From Mesorhizobium amorphae (GTDB lineage: Bacteria > Pseudomonadota > Alphaproteobacteria > Rhizobiales > Rhizobiaceae), in assembly GCF_014843845.1 (NCBI RefSeq), contig NZ_JHQS01000015.1, positions 1 through 64,000 on the forward strand: DNA of 64,000 bases, in the 5' to 3' direction. A program made the translations under genes and the position numbers. This document shows, piece by piece, positions 57,670-64,000 of the stretch. The notes under the pieces were generated by a model that was not told the DNA's origin, ran no database searches, and saw only the letters and a list, made by a program, of their open reading frames with translations. Every line of letters begins with the position of its first letter. The stretch's first letter is position 1.

Positions 57670-58377
57670 CTAGAGAGTGATGGTCTGGCCGATCCCCGGC
57701 AACGCCACGTCCACACCTGATCCCTCCATTCCCGCAACGAATTTTTCCGCCGTCTGGTCGATGATCGGAAACGTGCCGAAATGGCAGGGAACGACCGTAT
57801 CGAAGCGAAAAAAGCGCCGGCAGGCAAGGGCTGCCACCGCGCCGCCCATGGTGAAGCGGTCGCCGACCGGCACGATGCCGATCTTCGGCTCGTGCAATTC
57901 GTTGATCAGCGCCATGTCGGAGAATATGTCGGTGTCGCCCATATGGTAGAGCGTTTTCTCTTCAGGGAAATGCAGGACGAGCCCGCCGGGATTGCCGAGA
58001 TAGGTGTTTTGACCGCCCTCGCCGCCAAATGATGACGAGTGCAGCGCCTGCACGAAGGTGGTGGTAAAGGCGCCGCAATCGACGGTGCCGCCGATGTTGC
58101 CGGGATTGATCTTTTCGCCGCTGGCGCCTTTGCCAACGAGGTACATGCAGATCTCGTAGTTGGCGACCAACATGGCGCCGCTCTTCTTGAGGACTTCCAG
58201 CGCGCCGCTGACGTGATCGTTGTGGCCGTGGGTCAGCAGCACATGGGTGACCCCTTCCGCCGGTCCTTCCCAGCCGCCCGTCCAGGACGGATTGCCGACC
58301 AGATAGGGGTCGATGAGGATACTGGCGTCCGCCGTTTCGATGCGGAATGCCGAATGTCCATACCAGGTCAGTTTCAT
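57670..58377 (-). CDS. UPF0173 metal-dependent hydrolase
   Basis: The 235-residue metallo-beta-lactamase-fold protein has '[12 protein letters not shown]' at the start, the di-metal motif '[12 protein letters not shown]' (HxHxDH), a '[10 protein letters not shown]' and late 'VPCHFGTF'. This set is that of the UPF0173 (YtkL-like) group; the physiological substrate is unknown. The ATG at 58377 is chosen because it begins the family signature; the frame to 58461 overlaps no feature but adds a non-similar leader. It is divergent from ruvX across 90 bases. Confidence 0.88.
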   Translation of the reverse strand: MKLTWYGHSAFRIETADASILIDPYLVGNPSWTGGWEGPAEGVTHVLLTHGHNDHVSGALEVLKKSGAMLVANYEICMYLVGKGASGEKINPGNIGGTVDCGAFTTTFVQALHSSSFGGEGGQNTYLGNPGGLVLHFPEEKTLYHMGDTDIFSDMALINELHEPKIGIVPVGDRFTMGGAVAALACRRFFRFDTVVPCHFGTFPIIDQTAEKFVAGMEGSGVDVALPGIGQTITL

Positions 58378-58467
58378 CAGTCGTGTTCCTCGATTTTTGC
58401 TGCGCCGGAAGATAGAACGCCTCCTGCAGAATGAAAGTGCCATAGTGTCGTTGCCGGTCAAAAGAGC

Positions 58468-59001
58468 GTGTCACGCTCCATCGAAGGAAAACCGTTGGGG
58501 ATCATCGCGATCGAGGAATTGCCGGCACGGCTTGTCGGCGGCAGGACACTGGCCGGGCTCGACCTCGGCGACAAGACAATAGGCGTGGCGGTTTCCGACC
58601 GCGGCCTGTCCTTCGCTCATCCGCGCCCTGTCATTATGCGCAAGAAATTCTCGCTCGACGCGGCCCTGTTGCTTGCCCAGCTGCAGAAGGACAATGTCGG
58701 CGCCATTGCGCTCGGTCTGCCGGTCAACATGGACGGGTCGGAGGGTCCGCGTGCCCAGAAATCGCGGGCCTTCGTGCGCAACATGGCTGCCCTGTCCGAA
58801 CTGCCCTTCGTGCTCTGGGACGAGAGGCTGTCGACCGTGGCGGCCGAGCGGACACTGATCGAGATGGATTTCTCGCGCAAGAAGCGCGCCGGCAAGATCG
58901 ATTCGGCGGCGGCCGCCTTTATTCTGCAGGGAGTCCTTGACCGGCTTCAGTCGCTCGGGCCATCCGCTCAGGCGGAACCGGATTCATCCAGCGGTTCCTG
59001 A
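58468..59001 (+). CDS. ruvX: Putative pre-16S rRNA nuclease / Holliday junction resolvase-like YqgF
   Basis: YqgF trims the 16S rRNA 5' end in E. coli and is related to RuvC-like resolvases. The 177-residue protein has the RNase H-like motifs '[17 protein letters not shown]', '[14 protein letters not shown]', '[11 protein letters not shown]' and '[11 protein letters not shown]' with the acidic residues at Asp sites. It is a few dozen residues longer than E. coli YqgF at both ends. The start is uncertain: GTG at 58468 is used. Its last 83 bases overlap the convergent gene. Confidence 0.88.
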   Translation: MSRSIEGKPLGIIAIEELPARLVGGRTLAGLDLGDKTIGVAVSDRGLSFAHPRPVIMRKKFSLDAALLLAQLQKDNVGAIALGLPVNMDGSEGPRAQKSRAFVRNMAALSELPFVLWDERLSTVAAERTLIEMDFSRKKRAGKIDSAAAAFILQGVLDRLQSLGPSAQAEPDSSSGS

Positions 59002-59260
59002 CCCAGGCGGCAATGTTGCGGCGGCGGCGAAATGCCCACAACGCCATCAGCAGGAAGCCGTCGAAGACGCAGGTTTTGGCTACCATGCCCGGAATGATTG
59101 CCGGATCGATGCCCAGCATCTGGCCGTAGAGCTCGAACACCAAATCATGCAGCCGACGGCTCAGCATCACATAGCCGAAATTGATGTCGTTGAGCGACAA
59201 ATAGAACCAGCCCCAGAACAAGGCCATGGGGGCCGCCCACAGTGCGAACAGAATGCGCAT
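58919..59260 (-). CDS. Small membrane protein, DUF6105-like
   Basis: The 113-residue protein has an N-terminal membrane helix (about 3-22, '[18 protein letters not shown]'), a second one near '[13 protein letters not shown]' and a basic 'RRRRN' after it. The pattern '[30 protein letters not shown]' (core '[16 protein letters not shown]') recalls DUF6105, which is of unknown function; this is a tentative match. Its end overlaps ruvX by 83 bases, and its start overlaps the next gene's stop by one base (TGATG). Confidence 0.6.
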   Translation of the reverse strand: MRILFALWAAPMALFWGWFYLSLNDINFGYVMLSRRLHDLVFELYGQMLGIDPAIIPGMVAKTCVFDGFLLMALWAFRRRRNIAAWVRNRWMNPVPPERMARATEAGQGLPAE

Positions 59261-59820
59261 CAGCGGCCATCCCCATGCTTCGTGTCCGATCGGCCGGAAA
59301 TACGGTTGAGCAAGGAACTGTGCGCTGCCCCTCTTGCCATGACGTTGGCTCTGGCACGGATCTCGCTCTCGGCGGCGACCGTCGTGGCCAAGGCCGACCG
59401 GCGCTCGGCCAGCACGGCAACATAGGATGCCAGCAGCGCCGTCAGTTGCACGGCAATGACCATGAACAGTCCGTCGATGCCTTGCGCGGCGCCACCGACC
59501 AGGATGAGCGACAGGACGCCGGACGCGGAAATGAAGGCGATGCGCACGACGATGTCGGTGGCATCGGGATTTGCCGCGATGTTGAGCAGGGTCTCGACGA
59601 AAGCCCAGCAGAACAGCACCGCCACGACCAGCAGTGCGATGGCCAAAGGCGCGACGACGACGGCGTCATCCAGGCCGGCCAAGTGAGTGTTCTCGACAGC
59701 CACGCCCAGCACGCCGAGAGCGCCGGCGACACCGCGGTTGCCGTCGATGCAGATGAAGGCCAGCAAGGCGAAAACGATCGCCCAGTGCAAGGCCAGAAAA
59801 GAGGTCAGTACGTGCCGCAT
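59260..59820 (-). CDS. Integral membrane protein of unknown function
   Basis: I do not recognise this 186-residue protein. It has about four hydrophobic helices (around 5-26, 55-80, 90-110 and 117-138) and a basic, hydrophilic C-terminal tail. It is the first gene of a two-gene unit with the DUF6105-like protein. A perfect TTAACCAT element lies 32-39 bases before its ATG. The pair's role is unknown. Confidence 0.65.
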   Translation of the reverse strand: MRHVLTSFLALHWAIVFALLAFICIDGNRGVAGALGVLGVAVENTHLAGLDDAVVVAPLAIALLVVAVLFCWAFVETLLNIAANPDATDIVVRIAFISASGVLSLILVGGAAQGIDGLFMVIAVQLTALLASYVAVLAERRSALATTVAAESEIRARANVMARGAAHSSLLNRISGRSDTKHGDGR

Positions 59821-59851
59821 GGCGTTCCTGCTTCGCGAGCACAGGCGGCTT

Positions 59852-59859
59852 ATGGTTAA
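59852..59859 (-). promoter_or_regulatory. TTAACCAT element (CtrA-type half-site)
   Basis: The minus strand reads TTAACCAT, an eight-base form associated with CtrA-regulated promoters in Caulobacter. It lies just upstream of the membrane-protein gene. Two further TTAA words are at 59922-59925 and 59928-59931. Short motifs like this occur by chance, so the call is tentative. Confidence 0.35.
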
Positions 59860-59977
59860 CCAATCCTTGCTCCAGCAGGACTGTGGGCTCTGCGGCCGGC
59901 CACCGCAACGGAAACCATTTGTTAAGGTTAACGCCTATCCACAGGACAAGGCGAACCGCGAAAAGCCCGCGTCGGCG

Positions 59978-61648
59978 CTAGTTCACCGGCGGATAGAGCG
60001 TGTCGATGATCATGCGCGCATCGTGGCGCGAATCGAGCATGCCGTAGGTGTTGCGCCACTGGCCGGCGAGCCGCGTCTCGACGAAGGCATCGGCAATCCG
60101 CCCTGCCCCCAGCCGGCGAAGCTCGGCTGCGGCCGCCGACAACGCCAGTTGCTCGGTGAGCAGACGGGCGGAGCCCTCGTCGGTCGCCGCCACCTGCATG
60201 GCCGCCTTGAGCACGCCGATGGTGCCGCGTCCGCCGGCGCCGAGGTCGCGGTCGATGCCGGCCAGCACCTCCTCGAACAGGCCCGGCGCGCGGCCGAGCA
60301 CGCGCAGCACGTCGAGCGCCATGACATTGCCCGAGCCTTCCCAGATCGCGTTGACCGGGGCTTCGCGGTAGTAGCGGGCGAGCGGCGCCTCCTCGACATA
60401 GCCGTTGCCGCCGAGGCATTCCATGGCCTCGTAGAGCAGTGGTGGTGCGATCTTGCAGACCCAGTATTTGACGACCGGCGTCATGGCGCGGGCGAAGGCC
60501 GCCTCGCCCCGATCGCTGGCCGCCTCGTCGAAGGAGCGCGCCAGCCGGAACGACAGCGCGGTGGCGGCGGCGACGTCGAGCGCCATGTCGGCCAGGACGC
60601 GCTGCATCAGCGGCTGGTCGATCAGACTGGCGCCGAACACCTGGCGGTGACGGGTGTGGTGCACGGCCTCCGCGACGCCGGCGCGCATGATCGCCGAGGA
60701 GGCGACGGCGCAGTCGAGCCTGGTCAGCGTCACCATGTCCATGATGGTCTTCACCCCTGCCCCGGGTTCGCCGACCATCTCGCCAATGGCATTGACGAAC
60801 TCCACTTCCGACGAGGCGTTGGAGCGGTTGCCGAGCTTGTCCTTCAGCCGCTGGAAACGGAAGCCGTTGCCAGAACCGTCGCCGAGGATGCGCGGGACGA
60901 GAAAGCAGGAAAGACCATCCGGCGCCTGTCCAAGCACCAGGAAGGCGTCCGACATCGGCGCCGACATGAACCATTTGTGGCCGGTCAGGCGATAGAAGCC
61001 GCTGCCGGCGCGCTCGGCCCTGGTGACGTTGGCGCGCACGTCGGTGCCGCCCTGCTTCTCGGTCATGCCCATGCCGAGCGTCAGCCCGGTCTTTTCAACC
61101 GGCGGCTTCTGGCTCTGGTCGTATTTGCGCGTTGTCACCCGTGGCGCCCATTCGCGAAACAGCTTTGGGCTTGCCATCAACGCTGCCAGCGAAGCGCTGG
61201 TCATGGTGATCGGGCACAGATGCCCGGTCTCCAGCTCGGCGGTGATGTAGAAGCGGGCGGCGCGCACCTGGTGGCGGCGGCCGATCTCGGCGTCGCCATT
61301 TTCCCAGACCGAGGAATGCAGTCCGTTGGCGACCGAACGACGCATCAGTGCGTGGTAGGCGGGATGGAACTCGACCAGATCGACGCGCCGGCCCTGGCGG
61401 TCATGGGTCCTGAGCTTCGGCGTCTCGACATTGGCAAGACGGGCCAGTTCCTGCGCTTCCTGCGTCAGCACGAAGCGGCCAAGCCCATCCAGATCCTTGC
61501 GCACCGGATCGGAAAACCGCTCGGCAAGCTGAATCAGCAACGGATCGCCCCGCCAGGCGTTGCCGCCCGTCAGCGGCGGCGGCTGGTTGGTCACGTCGTC
61601 GGTCACGCTTTGTCCTTGTCGTCGCAGGTCGGTCGAATCCGAAGCCAT
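59978..61648 (-). CDS. Acyl-CoA dehydrogenase, AidB-like
   Basis: The 556-residue flavoprotein has the AidB-type motifs 'MGMTEKQGGTDVRAN', 'LTGHKWFMSAPMSDAFLV' (core 'GHKWFMSAPMSD'), 'GLSCFLVPR' and the later 'ECLGGNGYVEE' with the FAD contact. AidB in E. coli is an alkylation-induced protein that binds DNA and has weak dehydrogenase activity. This may have the same role or act on branched acyl-CoA. The ATG at 61648 is chosen over 61711 on sequence similarity. It is divergent from pyrB over 117 bases. Confidence 0.87.
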   Translation of the reverse strand: MASDSTDLRRQGQSVTDDVTNQPPPLTGGNAWRGDPLLIQLAERFSDPVRKDLDGLGRFVLTQEAQELARLANVETPKLRTHDRQGRRVDLVEFHPAYHALMRRSVANGLHSSVWENGDAEIGRRHQVRAARFYITAELETGHLCPITMTSASLAALMASPKLFREWAPRVTTRKYDQSQKPPVEKTGLTLGMGMTEKQGGTDVRANVTRAERAGSGFYRLTGHKWFMSAPMSDAFLVLGQAPDGLSCFLVPRILGDGSGNGFRFQRLKDKLGNRSNASSEVEFVNAIGEMVGEPGAGVKTIMDMVTLTRLDCAVASSAIMRAGVAEAVHHTRHRQVFGASLIDQPLMQRVLADMALDVAAATALSFRLARSFDEAASDRGEAAFARAMTPVVKYWVCKIAPPLLYEAMECLGGNGYVEEAPLARYYREAPVNAIWEGSGNVMALDVLRVLGRAPGLFEEVLAGIDRDLGAGGRGTIGVLKAAMQVAATDEGSARLLTEQLALSAAAAELRRLGAGRIADAFVETRLAGQWRNTYGMLDSRHDARMIIDTLYPPVN

Positions 61649-61765
61649 CGGCGGGTTATAGCCCAAGCCACGCAAGGCGCGCGACGAAAATACCGGGGAG
61701 AAAGGCCGCAATCCAAAGCCGGTGCTTGCAGCAGGGAATTCTGCACCCTATAGCAGCGCCTTGAG

Positions 61766-62731
61766 ATGACTGACGCTTCGTCCCTGCCGCTCTATCCCCA
61801 CCGCCATCTTCTGGGCATCCGCGATCTTTCCCCCGCCGATATAGAGCTTTTGCTCGACCGGGCGGACCGGGCCGTCGCCATTTCGCGGCAGCCGGAGAAG
61901 AAAACCTCGACGCTGCGCGGCCGCACCCAGATCAACCTCTTCTACGAAGCCTCCACCCGCACGCAGTCCTCGTTCGAGCTTGCGGGCAAACGGCTCGGCG
62001 CCGATGTCATGAACATGCCGGTGGCAAGCTCTTCGGTGAAGAAGGGCGAGACGCTGATCGATACGGCGATGACGCTGAACGCCATGCGCCCCGACATATT
62101 GATCATCCGCCACCAGTCGGCGGGAGCGGCGGCGCTTCTGGCGCAGAAGGTCGGCTGCTCGGTGGTCAATGCCGGCGACGGCGCGCACGAACACCCGACG
62201 CAGGCTTTGCTCGACGCGCTGACCATCCGCCGCGCCAAGGGGCCGCTGTCAAAGCTGATCGTGGCGATCTGCGGCGACATCCTGCATTCGCGCGTCGCGC
62301 GCTCCAACATCATGCTCTTGAATGCGCTCGGCGCGCAGGTGCGCGTCGTCGCCCCTTCGACGCTGTTGCCGTCAGGCATCGAGAGGATGGGCGTGATCGT
62401 CGCCCGCTCGATGGCCGAAGGCCTGAAGGGTGCCGACGTTGTCATGATGCTGCGCCTGCAACGCGAGCGGATGGAAGGCGCCTTCGTGCCGTCGATCCGC
62501 GAGTATTTCCGCTATTTCGGCCTTGACGCCGAAAAGCTGAAGGCGGCCAAGGACGATGCGCTGGTCATGCATCCCGGCCCGATGAACCGCGGCGTCGAGA
62601 TCGCCTCGGAAATCGCCGATGGTCCGCAGAGCGTCATCCAGGAGCAGGTCGAAATGGGTGTCGCCGTGCGCATGGCGGTGATGGAAGCTTTGCTCGACCC
62701 GCGCCGCAACCATGAGGGGCGCGGCGCATGA
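61766..62731 (+). CDS. pyrB: Aspartate carbamoyltransferase catalytic subunit
   Basis: PyrB makes carbamoyl aspartate from carbamoyl phosphate and aspartate, committing to pyrimidines. The 321-residue protein has the carbamoyl phosphate loop '[11 protein letters not shown]' (Ser63-Thr-Arg-Thr66), 'SVKKGETL', '[14 protein letters not shown]' and '[12 protein letters not shown]'. It overlaps the downstream pyrC-like gene as ATGA. In species with a degenerate PyrC partner the two proteins form a complex; that arrangement is likely here. No pyrI-type regulatory subunit is next to it. Confidence 0.96.
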   Translation: MTDASSLPLYPHRHLLGIRDLSPADIELLLDRADRAVAISRQPEKKTSTLRGRTQINLFYEASTRTQSSFELAGKRLGADVMNMPVASSSVKKGETLIDTAMTLNAMRPDILIIRHQSAGAAALLAQKVGCSVVNAGDGAHEHPTQALLDALTIRRAKGPLSKLIVAICGDILHSRVARSNIMLLNALGAQVRVVAPSTLLPSGIERMGVIVARSMAEGLKGADVVMMLRLQRERMEGAFVPSIREYFRYFGLDAEKLKAAKDDALVMHPGPMNRGVEIASEIADGPQSVIQEQVEMGVAVRMAVMEALLDPRRNHEGRGA

Positions 62732-64000
62732 CGACGACCGTCTTCAGCAAGGCGCATATCGTCGACCCGTCGCGCGGTGTCGACGAAATCGGCACCGTCA
62801 TCGTCGAGGGCCGCAAGATCGTTGCTGCAGGCAAGGCCGCCCTGAACCAGGGCATGCCGGAGGGCGCCATCGTCGTCGACTGCGCCGGCAAGGCGCTCAT
62901 TCCCGGCCTGATCGACGCCCGTGTTTTCATAGGCGAACCCGGCGGCGAGCACCGTGAGACGATTGCCTCGGCGAGTGTCGCGGCTGCGGCAGGCGGCGTC
63001 ACCTCCATCGTGATGATGCCCGACACCGACCCGGTGATCGACAATGTCGCCTTGGTCGAGTTCGTGCTGCGCACGGCCAAGGACACGGCCGTAGTCAACA
63101 TCTTCCCGGCTGCGGCGATCACCAAGGGGCTTGCCGGCCGCGAGATGACCGAGTTCGGCCTGTTGCGCGAAGCCGGAGCGGTCGCCTTCACCGACGGTCG
63201 CCATACCATATCAAGCGCGCTGGTGATGCGCCGGGCACTGACCTATGCCTGCGATTTCGGCGGCGTCATCGCGCATGAGACCCAGGACGCCGACCTCGCC
63301 TCGGCCGGCGTCATGAATGAAGGCCTCTATGCCAGCTGGCTCGGCCTTGCCGGCATCCCGCGCGAGGCCGAATCGATCCCGCTGGAACGCGACCTGGCGC
63401 TGGCGCGGCTGACGCGCGGCGCCTATCACGCGGCCAAGATCTCGACGGCGATGGCGGCGGAAGCTGTGACACGAGCGAAGGCCGACGGAGCCAATGTCAC
63501 GGCGGGCGTTTCGATCCACAATCTGTCGCTCAACGAGAACGATGTCGGCGAATACCGAACCTTCTTCCGGCTGACACCGCCGCTGCGGGCCGAGGAGGAC
63601 CGGCTGGCGATGATCGAGGCGGTCAAGGACGGCACGATCGATATTATCGTATCCTCGCACGACCCGCAGGATGTAGACACCAAACGCCTGCCCTTCGCCG
63701 ACGCGGCTGCCGGTGCCATTGGCCTGGAGACGCTGCTGGGCGCTGCACTCAGGCTCTACCACAATGGCGACGTGCCGCTGCTGCGGCTGATCGAGACGTT
63801 GTCCACCGCGCCGGCAAGGCTGTTCGGCCTGCCCGGCGGCACGCTGAAGCCGGGCGCGGTTGCCGACCTTGCGGTCGTCGATCTCGACGAACCGTGGGTC
63901 GTCAGCGAAAGCGGCCTTCGCTCGCGTTCGAAAAACACCTGTTTCGAAGGCGCGCGGCTGCAAGGCAAGGTCTTGCAAACGATGGTAGCGGGCCGCACAG
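62728..64000 (+). CDS. Dihydroorotase-like PyrC, probably catalytically inactive (cut by window end)
   Basis: The visible 424 residues have the amidohydrolase/dihydroorotase fold ('[14 protein letters not shown]', '[14 protein letters not shown]'). At least three key sites differ from active enzymes. The metal-binding HxH is Arg65-Val-Phe67. The later His ligand of 'HIST' is Lys237 ('AKIST'). The catalytic Asp of 'TDHAPH' is Ser310 ('SSHDPQ'). His183 ('IAHETQ') is kept. It therefore resembles the PyrC'/PyrX proteins that support PyrB structurally while another PyrC performs catalysis. Its start overlaps the pyrB stop (ATGA). The 3' end lies beyond the window. Confidence 0.9.
   Translation, partial: MTTTVFSKAHIVDPSRGVDEIGTVIVEGRKIVAAGKAALNQGMPEGAIVVDCAGKALIPGLIDARVFIGEPGGEHRETIASASVAAAAGGVTSIVMMPDTDPVIDNVALVEFVLRTAKDTAVVNIFPAAAITKGLAGREMTEFGLLREAGAVAFTDGRHTISSALVMRRALTYACDFGGVIAHETQDADLASAGVMNEGLYASWLGLAGIPREAESIPLERDLALARLTRGAYHAAKISTAMAAEAVTRAKADGANVTAGVSIHNLSLNENDVGEYRTFFRLTPPLRAEEDRLAMIEAVKDGTIDIIVSSHDPQDVDTKRLPFADAAAGAIGLETLLGAALRLYHNGDVPLLRLIETLSTAPARLFGLPGGTLKPGAVADLAVVDLDEPWVVSESGLRSRSKNTCFEGARLQGKVLQTMVAGRT

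Noticed and set aside
59687..61753. A 688-codon open frame on the plus strand
   Set aside because: It is antisense to the AidB-like gene and has the His/Arg/Gly-rich look of a shadow frame.

Overview
This looks like a chromosomal core-genome segment from a rhizobial alphaproteobacterium, most likely Mesorhizobium or a close relative. The base composition is high in G+C. Several families are typical of Rhizobiales: DUF982, the EipB-type envelope protein, LpxI in place of LpxH, an alphaproteobacterial LexA with GAAC-N7-GAAC boxes, and a degenerate PyrC beside PyrB. Gene order also fits, from rpsB/tsf through pyrH-frr-uppS-cdsA-rseP-bamA-lpxD-fabZ-lpxA-lpxI-lpxB to gltA, then gltX, comEC, lexA, moeA, moaC, trpC, trpD, ppiD, tpiA, secG and pyrG. 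I see no rRNA, tRNA, CRISPR array, insertion sequence or prophage.

Positions 1-5900 (mostly minus strand) hold a DUF982 protein, DUF1697, CTP synthase (pyrG), a periplasmic L,D-transpeptidase, secG and tpiA. Positions 6000-11430 (plus) form a tightly packed run of periplasmic-fold PpiD-like isomerase, trpD, trpC, moaC and moeA, with touching or overlapping ends. A kynurenine pair (kynB, kynU; minus) lies between moeA and lexA. lexA carries one perfect and one near-perfect SOS box upstream, and its stop codon overlaps that of the convergent comEC gene. gltX and gltA follow on the plus strand and end at a shared bidirectional terminator.

Positions 20300-36300 (minus) are the large translation / phospholipid / isoprenoid / outer-membrane assembly / lipid A supercluster. 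It supplies S2, EF-Ts, UMP kinase, RRF, undecaprenyl-PP synthase, CDP-DAG synthase, the site-2 protease RseP, BamA and lipid A enzymes LpxD, FabZ, LpxA, LpxI and LpxB. It is interrupted between tsf and pyrH by an aldo/keto reductase, a secreted NTF2-like protein and a divergent LysR regulator.

Positions 36450-50550 contain a LysE exporter with a DUF4031 partner, a PlsC-like acyltransferase, EipB, a plus-strand group (RidA, GDPD, FemAB/GNAT-like, HIT), a chloramphenicol-phosphotransferase-like kinase, clpS-clpA, a phasin with PhaR-like operator sites, a SPOR-tailed D,D-carboxypeptidase, an overlapping pair encoding a VWA protein and a membrane-anchored C-terminal J-protein, and DUF1489.

Positions 50600-64000 contain L-serine dehydratase, an orphan RutB-like amidohydrolase, DUF599, YdcF, an AT-rich small membrane protein, a gatC-GNAT-gatA operon whose GatA carries about 33 extra residues, a secreted cysteine-containing hypothetical protein, a UPF0173 hydrolase, RuvX, two small membrane proteins, an AidB-like acyl-CoA dehydrogenase, pyrB, and a PyrC-like protein (cut by the window end) that has lost its metal-binding HxH and catalytic Asp. 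I found no clear large undescribed system. The most interesting leads are the VWA/J-protein pair, the interrupted gat and rpsB-tsf-pyrH operons, the RutB orphan, the AT-rich small gene and two possibly structured 5' leaders (gltA and rpsB).
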